Shown here: positions 1 through 22,857 of the stretch, in pieces
Position numbering within the stretch: position 1 is the first letter of the stretch
How the letters are laid out: each line of letters starts with the position of its first letter
Made by a program: the position numbers and the translations under genes
Source of the DNA: Branchiostoma floridae
Taxonomy: Eukaryota; Chordata; Leptocardii; Amphioxiformes; Branchiostomatidae
Assembly: GCF_000003815.2 (NCBI RefSeq)
Contig: NC_049984.1
Coordinates: forward strand, 22,571,249 to 22,607,444
Reading direction: 5' to 3'
Length of the DNA stretch: 36,196 nt
Notes under the pieces: model-generated
Told to the model about the DNA's origin: nothing
The model's input: the letters and a program-made list of their open reading frames with translations, nothing else
Database searches by the model: none

Positions 1-149
1 ACAGATAATTATCAATAACAATATTCTAAGTATGGAACTTATTATCATATTATGCATGGTATAAGTGTGCGTAGTATCAGTTTGGTATTTACAGCGATAT
101 CTATGTAGCAAGAGGTCAGAGTCAGTGCATACACATGAATGGGCAGCAG

Positions 150-602
150 TAGGGCTGGGTATCGGTACAGTGTAAGGGTACAAAACCGGTTTTTCTCATT
201 GGACCGGTCCGGAAAAACTGGACCTGAAAAAAAGTCGCTGGACCGGATGTTGGACCTTTTGGAAAATGAACAGATTATATGATCAGACATTCACACATTT
301 GGGGGCTTACTGGTCAAAGAAAATAAAAGAACAAAGTAGAGTAGAGTCTAGTCATTTCTACCAAGTTTTACAATCAATCGTACAGAGGCAGTTAGACTTG
401 AAGGATTTCAAAAAGTCAGTGGGAGTCGAATACTCCACACAACAGATTTCTTTGTATTGAAATGGACTGTTTTTTGGAGTATCTTCCATTCACAAGTTAT
501 CACAAACTGAATCAGGTCCAGGTTCAGGTCCGGACCTGAACCTGATCCTCTGGACCTGAACCGGACCTGGAATTGAATTTTATGTACCTGTACCCAGCCC
601 TA
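150..602. mobile_element. hAT-like MITE with intact 8-bp target duplication
   Basis: Terminal inverted repeats are TAGGGCTGGGTATCGGTAC (left) and, read inwards from the right, TAGGGCTGGGTACAGGTAC. The element is flanked on both sides by the 8-mer GGCAGCAG (142-149 and 603-610), a target-site duplication of hAT length. The interior has repeated CAGGTCCAGGTTCAGGTCC-type motifs. It lies downstream of CEP89 exon 13, probably in the next intron. Related fragments occur at 9765-10236 and 23831-23912, with a terminal fragment near 35760-35783. Confidence 0.75.
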
Positions 603-910
603 GGCAGCAGCCATCTCCAATTCTGTAGGTCTGGCTAACTTGGGTAAGAACTTTGTGCAATCACTACAGCAAGGGGCTGGCAGTGTTCCCAAATATTGAG
701 TGCTTAGCAGAGAAAGCAGCATGTACCATCTCTATTATAGTATGACTCATCTGTGGATCGAACTCATGAGCTACCGACTGCAAAGCGAAAACTACACCCA
801 CTTGCCATTAACAGGAAAGGTACACATCTAATATGCATGAGAAGGCCTCAGCTAGCGTGGGTGCCATGCTATTGACTGTAAAGGCCTTTAATTTCATGAG
901 TTTCACCTAC

Positions 911-13663
<12,753 letters not shown>

Positions 13664-13688
13664 GTTGAATTGAAACGCCCGTATGGAA

Positions 13689-13710
13689 CATGCGCGATGT
13701 GCGCATGCTC
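13689..13710. promoter_or_regulatory. NRF1-like palindromic site upstream of CEP89
   Basis: CATGCGC and GCGCATG form an inverted pair 26-44 bp upstream of the CEP89 start codon. TGCGCATGCTC at 13700-13710 is one mismatch from the NRF1 consensus TGCGCATGCGC. There is no TATA box nearby, fitting a CpG-type promoter. Start-site position is inferred. Confidence 0.4.
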
Positions 13711-13724
13711 AACGAAGCTAATTA

Positions 13725-13738
13725 GTTGCTATGACAAC
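13725..13738. promoter_or_regulatory. RFX-type X-box upstream of CEP89
   Basis: The 14-mer GTTGCTATGACAAC matches the RFX X-box (palindromic ideal GTTGCCATGGCAAC) at 12 of 14 positions, with both half-sites intact. It lies 62-75 bp upstream of the CEP89 ATG at 13663, the usual place for X-boxes in ciliary genes. Binding is inferred. Confidence 0.65.
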
Positions 13739-13739
13739 G

Positions 13740-14897
13740 GGTGTTAAATGACAATACAAGTGGATGATGATATATAGGATAAGTTGGCGCACTTGTAATA
13801 ACGTTACGGTGCAAGATGATATCGAAAACATGGTTTTAATTAGGCCATGTAGATTCAATTACATGGATGTCATCCCGTACGCAAAAAAAGTTTTGGACTA
13901 AACTTTCACGGTAGGAAGCAAAATGAGCAAATATTTTGCCATAATTTACTGAAAAGGAATTGTGAAAGGATGCTTAATGTTATATCGTTGACTACTAAAA
14001 ACAATTTCAAAGTTAAAGAAGATATACAAGAGTAAAAATGAAGAATCTATTGTTCGGTTTACCATACTCTGTGTGTTTTTTCAACCTTTCTGACCACTTA
14101 AATTTCACAAGGTTCTTTTCAACCTCCTTGGATTTCATAATGAAGATTTTATTATCAATTTTGGGTTTCCCAGAGGATTTCATGAATATAATCCATTATC
14201 AACATAGCCTTACCATTAGAAAACATAATTATGAAACCTTGTCTTAATGTAACAGGAGGGATCCTAATGACCTAATCCCAACAGTTGTTTTGCAAAGGCA
14301 CAACAGACACTAAACTTTTGTGAGCTGAGCTTTAATCCTTTACAGTAGATTTTTTAGCTGCTTAATCGCACACTCCATTTGCCAGTGTTTTTCGTGCAAT
14401 TATCCAAATGGTGCAACAAACTAGCTGCACCGCACCACGCATGTTTGTTTCTTTCTGTTCTTACTCACCCCTCCTATTTGAACATAACTTCACAAACTTC
14501 AAAAATATGGACTTGAATATTCACACTGTGTGAACTGGGTCTTAATCCTCTCCATTCCTTCCACTATCTTCCATCAGTTACATCAAGAACATTAATGTCA
14601 CTCATATATAACTTTACATATATTCTATGTAAAAAAAAATTATATTTAAATCTTTAAGGTTAACCTCCTTGATCAGACTTAGATCTTATATAATATCTTA
14701 TATATATTCAGACCTAACAAAAGCTTGAAATGCCAGTGCTCTCTGCACATCAAGCTACCAGTATCCTTGGCATTGTTGTTATTTTACTGGGTTTTGACAG
14801 TATTTAAGTCTTTGCTGTGCCTCCACCAAGCTGTTGAACAGCAGAAGTCCTTCTCAGTCATATAATAAAATATCAGTCCTTTTTGATGTTCCTGACA
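13740..14897. other. CEP89-CCNDBP1 intergenic region
   Basis: AT-rich DNA with the CCNDBP1 3' UTR at its right end and the CEP89 promoter at its left. No gene, RNA or repeat family was recognised apart from the tentative poly(A) signal. Confidence 0.45.
14148..14153 (-). terminator. Possible poly(A) signal for CCNDBP1
   Basis: This is the first canonical AATAAA (minus strand) that I see after the CCNDBP1 stop codon, about 745 bp downstream. A variant signal nearer the stop is equally possible. Confidence 0.2.
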
Positions 14898-17800
14898 TCA
14901 TGAAGAGTTGTGGTCCTGTGTAAGGTTCCTGACTTTGTCTATGTTATGATCCACGGCGTTCTGTAGGAACTGCAGCCATGATGAGTCAGCCTCCGAGGTG
15001 AAATGTGAGGACCTGAATAGAAACAGAACAACATACCTATTGTTTTATTTATTGTTTCTTGATATTTTCCAAGGAGATTTTATCAACTCCTTGATATTTT
15101 CAGACTTCTGGGTAACCCGATTCAGTTTTGACAAACTGATTTTCATCGGGGCCCAGGTACTGGAAATAAAAAACACGTTGCAGAGAAAACAAATTAGAAT
15201 GACGTTACCCCAACAGCAACTTTTTTACAGATTTCCGATAGCAAAAACTGTATTGGATGAGTAGGGCTCTTTGGGTGCCGCCATTTTGTTTCCCACAATG
15301 CAAATGGAGTGGTGTATGATGGGAAGTGGTTTCATGTGTGCGATTTGAAAAGAAAATGTATTGAGAGTGGCATTGTGGTTTTGTTTAAGTATCAATACTA
15401 GCCTAAAATGAGCTTCTGAACAATGTGAAAAGCATTTAAAGAAGACACATTGTCAAGTAGTTTTGATACTTACTTTGCCATATCCAAAGCATTCTTTAGT
15501 ACTCCAGATAGTGCTAAGGCCTGTGAAAAGATAAACAGAAGTTTGAGCGAGAGCACTTATTAACAAGACCAATCTACCAACCAAACGTTGTGACAACTTG
15601 CCCAGCACAAGAGATATCGAAATTAGAAGTTCTGCTGCAGTTCTGTGCAAAGCTCAGGTTGGGGCCCAAAATCCAATCATTTTGAGGTCTCTTCAAGACC
15701 TAACTGCATATCAATTATCAATACAATCCATCCAGCCCCCAATGAATAAACTAATTACAAGCTAATTTCTGGTATGCTTTTATCATATTTCTTATCTAAG
15801 ACCCTTTTAATCATTACAAACTATGAACAGGTTCCATTAAAAACTAAAACAGAGAGAAAGTCTTACGTTTGTTCTAACTGCAGAGTGGTCCATGGGTGGA
15901 TATAGTGACAACACTGTATCATCAACACTGGAGAAACATAGCAAGACGTTAGATTTCCAATACCAAGACCATAACTGTCTACAACAACCTGAAGTCATAC
16001 TGAAACATTTCTTTAGTAGCATTAACAGGGCTGGAAATACTTTTTTCTACATGCCTGCAGTGGTGCAGGTAACATTGAAAATTACCTGCACCAGACAAAT
16101 TTTACCTGCACCACTCTGAATTTAGGAAGTATGGATTATACTAAAATTTCTATTTTTACTTTTATACTTAATAGGTGGTAACACTCAATGCAGCTAATAA
16201 AAATCCACATACATCTATTCTACATCATATGACATTTATGTATAGAACCCAGTACATGGACCAGTGCAGGTTAGGTGCAGGTAGACACCAGAAATACCTG
16301 CACTAACCTGCATCTGCAGGTGGTATTTCGAGCCCTGATTACAAAGCCCAGAGGGCCTAGGTTCTAGTCCCCTGATATGCTCTCAGACTAACGTTGTGAG
16401 CTTGGAAAAATTTCCTCACTTCACTCAGGTGAAAATGAGTACCAAGTTTCAGTTAGGAATGTTCCCTGGATAGAACATCCTGTGTTTGAAGAGAGCCACA
16501 CCTCAAGCACATAAAAGAACCCACTGTACACTTGTCTAAAATAGTATGGGTCCATCAAAGTGTATACTAAGTAAATCAAATAAATCTGTCAAGATATGCA
16601 GCTTGTACTCTTCAGTGCAGACCATTAGGCAGTTTACCGTGTATGCAATATACACAACTAATACCTTAAAAGGAAGTTAAAATAATGCCACAGGAGATCT
16701 AAGCAACAGTTTTTAAGTGGATAAGTGGTCATCCTCCTACACAGGGACATCCAACAGCAAAACCACCTGTCTGGATGTACCCTGCTTTCTCAGCTGTCAC
16801 CCTTAGTTCCTGACCGCCCTGCTTATGAATATTCATGAGCTTACCCTTATATATGCAAGAACCCTTTTGAAAACTTAAAGGCCTATTCTCTGATTGGCTG
16901 ACAGCTGGTTGGGGGGGGGGGGGACGTCTACGGGAATTGGTGATGAAGGTTGAGATAGCAGAGTACAGACAAGAGGCAATTTGCTGGCGCCGTTGGATGT
17001 CTCTGCATAGGAGAATGCTTTCCTCATGACCACAATGAAAAGCGGCCTGCAGGCCGATTTGAGCTTTCAAGGATGAACAAGGGTTCAAACAAACGAACAA
17101 ACAAATAAACTTACTGTGGACTTGTTTGATTCACCACATCTGCCGTGTCATCCAGCTGTGCTATTCTCTCCAGAGTGTCACATTTTCCACAAGTCTTCAC
17201 GGCGCCCGAGATTTTCTTCAGACAGGCCTTGGTGGCCTTGACCAATCCCAGACAGGGCGCCATCAGGGCCTTGTCAGACTCTGTCCAGCACTGCTCCCTG
17301 TTGTCTGGGTGCTCTGAGTCCTCTATCTGTAGCTGATCTAGTGATGTTATACCTGCATCGTTGTCTCTGGCCTGTAGAAAAAAGAAAGATCTAATAGGGC
17401 CTTCACACTGAAACTGAATCAGCAGGAATCAAGCAGATCCAGCCAGAATGAAGTATTTGCAAACTTTGTGCCACATTTGGGGCCATTTGGGTGGGAATTC
17501 CAAATGGACCTTAGATCCCCTTCACACGAGAAGGAATGAGCCAGAATGCCGTCAGAATGAAAATTCTTTTCTATTCCTGGGAATTCGAAGTGGCTTGCCA
17601 TTTTGGTTCTCCATCGAATGAGATAAGAATGTTTTGAATAATGTTGGAATGCTGTAGAATGGACTTTGAATGCCATTCTATATTTCTCCACTTCAAATGC
17701 ACCTCAAAAGTTCTTAGCACGTCAAAAACCTTTGGGCCAGCCAAAAGAACAGGTACAAATATCTGGAATGCACTGAGAATTTCATTCTGACAGCATTACG

Positions 17801-20800
17801 GCTCATTCTTGCTCTCGTGAGCCTTAAAGGGGCCCTAAAGTTTGTCTAGAAAAAAAAAAAGAAACAGGTGTCCTGAAAAAAGGTGGCCTTCACATTATCA
17901 AAAACAATGCATATGAAAGAAAAAATTTATTTTTCTTTCAACAGATTTGTTCAATGTAACAAGAGCACCGGCACAAGAGAACATAGCCAACGTTGAAAAT
18001 CGTGGACCCCCCCCCCAAAAAAAAACAGCCCCATTCCGAAGACTGCAAGGGAGTCTAAGTGAACACTGTTTTTGAACGTTTGAAGATTGTATACAGAATA
18101 AAAACAGTTCTCATTTGAGAGAGTTTGTTTGAAGAAAGAAGCCATACTGATATTTGATAGAAAGATTTTTTTACCTCCTCAATTTCCTGCAATGCATCTT
18201 GAACAAGACTTGAAGTGTTTCTGATGATCAGTAGCACTGCTTCCTTGTTGTCTATTACAGGAAAACAGGGAATATTGTTAATGTGTACTTGGTCATTGAA
18301 CAGCCCTGTCCTTGGTGCTGAACACTCTTCATCGGGCCTAAGAAAAAAATGTGTTGTGCTCTCCTGAGTTACTGAATAATACATAAGATTTAATATAATG
18401 ATAAATTTTGTTGGAAGAAGATGTCCCTACTTTTTTCCTTTGTTGCTGAGTACATCATACTATTTGCATTTGAAATTTTGCTGTTTATTGTAACAATCAT
18501 AACTATCAAATACACTAACCATATGACAAATCTTCATGTTGTGTGGTAACAAGAGATAGAGGCAACAGAAATATCTACGTATTACCTTTTGGAAGTCTTG
18601 AAAAGTGATCGCAACATTCCCACACACTACCAGTGGCAAAGAGCTGGGCAGAAGACCTGGGTGGGGAAATGTTGTGTTTCAATCAACAAGTTGCAAACAT
18701 TATTTCAGACGTAATTTAAAGTGTCTGCACAGCTTCACTAAGACTTGTCTATAGTATAATTCTTAGCATGAAAGTTCATCTGTATTGGTAGAATACATTA
18801 CAGAAAATACTAAAATATTACTTCCAACACTGGAATTAGCACTGTAGGGCCAAAATTTACGCCTCTAAATTTTTGTACGAACTCTGTTGAGCTTCTTCAA
18901 AGAATGAACCATTCTATCTCCAGCAGTGACTTCAGGAACATACCACTTTTGCAGGAGGGGGTCAGAAGTATCAAAAAGTCTATAAAATTAAAATTATAAG
19001 TGTTAATTCCAGTTATGGAAGTAAAGCATTTTCTATAATTCTCCTTTTTCTTATACAAAACAACAATACAGCAAAATTAGATATGTTGGCAAGGGAATAT
19101 GTGGACTTCAAAAAACCTACCCCTTGCCCACATTTTTGATGATTTGGTTGACGAGATCTTGGAGTTCATCAACAACAGACATCACAGACAGCTGGACAGA
19201 CTTTCTCAATGTCATTCCTACAACATGCAAGAGGAAAACATTACAACACTAAGTCAGCTTATATCATTACAGGGTACCCATATAATATGAAACCTCTACA
19301 ACCTGACTCCTTCTTAACCTATAGTTGTATCAAAGTTGAACTGTGATTTTCAACAGAGTCGGGGGGCACCATAGACTCTCTGCAACTTATGATCCACTGC
19401 TCACCAAGTCATGTGTTCTATCTGCATATCACAGCAGCGATGGATTGCTCATTTCTTGTCAAAAACTGGAGTTGGTTAGTTGAAAATTTGGTAAAGTCTA
19501 ATTTTGGGTGGTTAGAAATTACAGCTGTGCTTTGATCAAACTTTCAACATTATTTTACAGAGCTTGTGTTGATACATGTACTTAGTATTAGGGTCTAATT
19601 AAAAGAGTTTATTGTTTTCAACAGTTTCAAAGATACAATGGCCTTCTTTGCACCAACAGATCTCGAGGACCAGTTGGATACTGTTTGGATACTAAGTAAC
19701 CTTTGCCCACAATAGATCTACTTGGAGATTACAATCACACCTACCCTGATCCTTAGGAAGTGAGCAGAAAGTTGAGACCATGGCCAGGACTGACTTCTCT
19801 ACTCCTTCTATCAGTGATTTGCTCTCCTGTAAAACACAGACAATTGGTTATTAAGGATACCAGGTAAAAGAAAGATGTAACCACACTTACTAGCAAGAGT
19901 AGGGGTGACCCGGTGTGTGTGGCTATAAGTATTAGGCACAATCTAGACACAGTTTTTCCCGATATCGGCGAGCCGACAACCTCTTGCCGACAGCTTTTTT
20001 TCAGCGTCTAGATGGAACTGCAATATTGCCATAAAGATATCGGCAGACTTTCTCCCGAAAGGTCCGTAGCATTCGCCCGATAGCTTAGCAGGGGTCCCCA
20101 ATAGCTTAGCAGGGGTCCCCAACAACTTCCGTGTGCGTGTAGATGTGTCCCGACTTTGGGAGGGCTCATTAGCATATAATGTGGGCTCATTAGGCTATAT
20201 AGCTGTTTATGACTGCAAGCGGCACGGGTGTCCCACCCCTAACGTTCCAGATTCCTCCCAACATCTCCACAGATATCGGTAAAAACTGTGTCTAAATTGG
20301 GCCTAAGTAAAACACGGGTGTCAAAGAGCACTATTTCCACTACTAGCTAACGAAAAATCATCATGATTTGTTCTGAGGTTGGGATGCTAATATACCTCCT
20401 CTGATGGCACCGGTGGTTTGGAGAACATCAGGCACATTTTGGTGGCTTCGTGGGACATTACCTTGAACGTAGCACCTGGAGAAAAGAATCAAAATTTAGT
20501 GCTGTAATATTTGTACTTTTTGTAACATAAATATAGTACTAGTATAACATGTCTGATGATGATAAATATTACATCTCCCCAGGAAAAGGGTTTTCCCTAT
20601 AATATGAATTTATCTTAACTGTGAACTGTTAGCTATCTAAGTACACGAATTATCTTTCTGCTTACTAATATTGCATCTCTAAGGCTATGTTCATTCGATT
20701 ACAGTAAGTGGATAACATCCTTTTTTCTTATTATCCTATTCATCAAACAACAAAAAAGCTGCAAAATGAGCAAACATATGCATGCTAACATATGTATGTA

Positions 20801-21508
20801 TGAAAAAATATTGGATAAAATATTAATAATCATCTAGTCTAATGTCATGGAATGCCAAAGTTCATTACAATTAGTCAATGAAGAAGACCTAAAAGATAAA
20901 AAAGTAATGTTATCTAATTCATTGTTCGTTATAACATTATACTTTGTGTGTTCAGTCATTTGCTCAACCTTCCTGACTACTTAGCTGTAGATTTCATAAT
21001 GAAACCAACTTTTCTGGTCCAAATCTTTTTTTCTTAACACGCTTGCATCTGTTTTAGGGTTCCACACAATAAGAATTGTCATTCATGATTGAATCAACGT
21101 GGTCTAGATATACTTTGCGTCAGTGAATCCTTTTCCTTACCCAGTCGTTCCCAAAAAGTTGGCAGGTTGAAATCATCTTGAGGTTGCCTCCTTGACTCTC
21201 CTTCTTTGGGAAAAAGCATAAATTCAACCGTTACGTCTTTGAATTCCTGTCATAAGCCACATGAAAATGGTAAATATCAAAAAAGACTTGGCAAACTTTT
21301 CGCCCCCCCCCCCTCCCCACTATATAACGTTACCGACTATGTATTCATATCGTAATTATCGAAAAATGAGACTCATGAAGTACACCAAGATAACAGTGAC
21401 TGTCTGCTTACCTTTCAGTTGCTCTGTGACCAACTTGAGGTTAGAATGGAGGCTGTCCAACTGATTCGAGACGTTTTCGGACATTTTTTCGTCCATGGCG
21501 GCGGCCAT
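14898..21508 (-). CDS. CCNDBP1: CCNDBP1 (cyclin-D1-binding protein 1, GCIP) homologue, complete
   Basis: CCNDBP1 (GCIP/DIP1/HHM) binds cyclin D1 and HLH proteins in vertebrates and acts as a negative cell-cycle and transcription regulator. Minus-strand exons: 21508-21412, 21236-21141, 20475-20396, 19826-19745, 19217-19121, 18656-18586, 18251-18175, 17371-17115, 15927-15867, 15520-15474, 15012-14898. Together they make 1080 nt: 359 residues plus TGA at 14900-14898. Human CCNDBP1 has 360. Similarity is even along the length: SHEATKM in exon 3, SLPKDQG-MTLRKSV across exons 4/5, DNKEAVLLI in exon 7, LVKATKACLKKI and AQLDD in exon 8, VDDTVLSLYPPM in exon 9, and SSWLQFLQNAVDHNIDKV in the last exon. 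Start ATG 21508 (MAAAMDEK) was chosen for its AACATGG context; an in-frame ATG at 21538 would add ten residues. The exon 2 acceptor (after CAAAG, 21236) was chosen because the CAG ten bases upstream would give a stop in the required phase. Confidence 0.92.
15625..15750 (+). repeat. Non-LTR/SINE-type 3' tail family, partial copy
   Basis: AGAAGTTCTGCTGCAGTTCT, CATTTTGAGGTCT and CAATCCATCCAGCC match the family. The 23755-23822 stretch shares AGAAGTTCCACTGCAGTATA and ATTTCGAGGTCT. Lies in CCNDBP1 intron 9. Confidence 0.45.
16026..16337. mobile_element. MITE with CAGGGCTCGAAATAC ends, copy 2
   Basis: CAGGGCTGGAAATAC at the left end and CAGGGCTCGAAATAC read inwards from the right. It shares CATATGACATTTATGTATA and GTGCAGGTAGACACCAGAAA with copy 1. 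A lone terminus CAGGGCTCGAAATA also occurs at 29384-29397. Lies in CCNDBP1 intron 8. Confidence 0.65.
16340..16590 (+). mobile_element. tRNA-derived SINE, diverged
   Basis: GGTTCTAGTCCC resembles a B box. It is followed by CACTTCACTCAGGTGAAAAT, GAGTACCAAGTTTCAGTTAG and AAAGAACCCACTGTACAC, the body phrases of the same type of SINE as 9598-9700. The tail is AAGTAAATCAAATAAAT. It directly follows the 16026-16337 MITE. Confidence 0.5.
16731..17016. mobile_element. Long-TIR MITE, copy 2
   Basis: It shares GACCGCCCTGCTTATGAATA, CTGATTGGCTGACAGCTGG and TTGCTGGCGCCGTTGGATGT with the 5505-5788 copy and has the same length and orientation. The left arm is more diverged, and a poly-G run (16911-16923) has grown in the middle. 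It ends about 100 bp from the CCNDBP1 exon 8 donor. Confidence 0.7.
17021..17110 (+). repeat. Shared 3'-tail-like repeat, copy 1
   Basis: TGAAAAGCGGCCTGCAGGCC, ATTTGAGCTTTCAAGGATGA and AAGGGTTCAAACAAACGAAC match 35987-36047. It looks like the 3' end of a retroelement with an (AAAC)-type tail. It abuts CCNDBP1 exon 8 (17115). Confidence 0.45.
17396..17831. mobile_element. MITE of the CCTTCACACGAGA(A) family, copy 1
   Basis: An inner inverted pair starts CCCCTTCACACGAGAAGGAA, then TGAGCCAGAATGCCGTCAGA, at 17519 and returns as its complement near 17775-17825. An outer segment (CAGCAGGAATCAAGCAGATC, GGAATTCCAAATGGACCTTA) is also found, inverted, at 25965-26085 and 34105-34222. Lies in CCNDBP1 intron 7. 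Confidence 0.6.
19350..19530 (+). repeat. Three-copy repeat family, copy 2
   Basis: CACCATAGACTCTCTGCAAC and TTATGATCCACTGCTCACC match the 6225-6440 copy. Lies in CCNDBP1 intron 4. Confidence 0.55.
19931..20306. mobile_element. MITE with TAGGCNCAATNTAGACACAG ends
   Basis: The left end is TAGGCACAATCTAGACACAG then TTTTTCCCGATATC. The right end read inwards is TAGGCCCAATTTAGACACAG then TTTTTACCGATATC. Inside, a 21-bp unit (ATAGCTTAGCAGGGGTCCCCA) is tandemly doubled at 20080-20121. Length 376 bp. Lies in CCNDBP1 intron 3. Confidence 0.75.
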
Positions 21509-21546
21509 GTTTTCTGTGATGCAATCGCGAGGGGTCATTTGAGGTC

Positions 21547-21560
21547 ACGGGACGTCCCGT
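21547..21560. promoter_or_regulatory. Perfect 14-bp palindrome with CRE-like core upstream of CCNDBP1
   Basis: ACGGGACGTCCCGT is a perfect palindrome centred on GACGTC, the core of CREB/ATF-type sites. It lies 39-52 bp upstream of the chosen CCNDBP1 ATG, probably in the promoter or short 5' UTR. Role inferred from position and symmetry. Confidence 0.4.
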
Positions 21561-21568
21561 ACGCACTA

Positions 21569-21655
21569 CTGTAAATGTAGAAATGTTTGGCATTGCGGTG
21601 TTTTTATGTTCACGGTTTTTACGGTGTCAAAACTAACGCGAAAATTTTTGTTCAG
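21569..21655. repeat. MITE fragment, ACTGTAAATG family, upstream of CCNDBP1
   Basis: ACTGTAAATGTAGAAATGTT and later CACGGTTTTTACGGTG match the family arm. It begins about 60 bp upstream of the CCNDBP1 start, next to the 14-bp palindrome, so it may contribute promoter sequence. Confidence 0.45.
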
Positions 21656-22466
21656 TATTTTCACCACCTTTCGTTGTCTAAAAAGTTACTTTTTAGAACA
21701 ATGAATAAATATTTAGATGTTTAGACCACGTAAGCTGCTAGAAATTATTTTCCATTACATTTAATAGCCTCAGTGTAAAGTCTTGAAATTACGGCTACTG
21801 GTTTAACTGCAACTGGCTGTTATACACAATGTTGCATGTATAGTACTGTACACATGTAGTAGTGTGTACTTAAAGGTACATCATGTAAGATTTTGGCAAA
21901 AATTGAAAATATTTTCGAGAACAAATTCACTAAAGTTTCAGCATATATGCATGCATCATACGTTTTTCGTATTGTGAACAAGCTACAAAAGTTATGCTGA
22001 GTTTCTGAAACCGTCTCAAACTAGACCCGTACTATAAACAACAACATACGAACTCATACAGTATTACTATGCAAACAAATGGCAAGAAAATATACTCTAT
22101 GTTGTTTTCATAATCTTACATAATAGTAGCCTGGATAAATGTACCATCCTATTGAGCGATACCCGCTGTCCTAAAAACGATTTTTTTTCTGGGCAGGCTC
22201 GCGATCGGTAGTAATCGGATGGCTCCAGGACCGACATGATAATAGACCTTTTGATAAAACTAAATACAAGTTCTTTTGATACTAATTTCGATGTTTTAAC
22301 ACTTAATATTCAAAGATATTGTATTCATCTGGTTGTGTACTGTGTGAGACATTACATCTGAGTGATTGTCACTTTTTAAAACTTAATTCTTTACCATGGC
22401 TTTAAAGAAACTGAGACGCAGCACTATTGTAAAACGACGCAAGAAGCCAGTGCGTGGCCAGTGCCA

Positions 22467-22662
22467 TTACTGTAAAAGTACTGTACTGTACGTGTGTCCG
22501 CGGGGTTTTAATTTTGCGTCAGGGAGAAAAGGGAGTATATATATTCGCGTTATTTAACAAGGGGGTACGCAAGCATAACACAACAAAAATTTTCGCGGTG
22601 AACAGGCCACCACGAAAACTGCGAGCATGAAACCACCGCGAACATTTTCATTTTTACAGTAA
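22467..22662. mobile_element. Full-length MITE with TTACTGTAAAA ends
   Basis: The left end reads TTACTGTAAAAG and the right end, read inwards, TTACTGTAAAAATGAAAATG followed by TTCGCGGTGGTTTCATG. The element is about 196 bp and lies in the head-to-head spacer between CCNDBP1 and GST copy A. Confidence 0.6.
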
Positions 22663-22760
22663 CTGTTTCCTTAGCAATCTAGATATTTGGAGGGGGCGAT
22701 ACAGAGTCCGTGCGATCAACGTCGTGGTGTTATTAACAAGGTCAAAGTTCGCCCCTATTC

Positions 22761-22770
22761 GCTGAGTCAT
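22761..22770 (-). promoter_or_regulatory. Antioxidant response element upstream of the first omega GST
   Basis: The minus strand reads ATGACTCAGC, a full match to the ARE core RTGACNNNGC and to the extended Nrf2/small-Maf form TGACTCAGC; it also contains an AP-1 TGAGTCA. It lies 88 bp upstream of the GST start codon at 22858. GST genes are classical Nrf2 targets. Function inferred; no equivalent was seen upstream of the second GST. Confidence 0.55.
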
Positions 22771-22857
22771 ACCCTGAACGGTTTTCAGGTAACACCAGTG
22801 AACCGTAAAGTTGTCTGTCCCGACTGTCCCGTCTTAGATCACACACCTGCTGAAGTC

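Noticed and set aside
266-460. 64-codon open frame on the plus strand
   Set aside because: It lies wholly inside the 150-602 MITE and has no family resemblance.
16340-16420. tRNA gene
   Set aside because: There is a B-box-like sequence but no complete cloverleaf; SINE body phrases follow.
22396-22557. Short open frame starting MALKKLRRSTIVKRRKKP on the plus strand
   Set aside because: Its second half runs through the terminus of the 22467-22662 MITE, and it lies in a promoter spacer; composition alone does not support a gene.
22687-22857. N-terminal extension of GST copy A upstream of ATG 22858
   Set aside because: The frame is open but has no upstream in-frame ATG, and copy B has no equivalent; the extension would also run through the ARE region.
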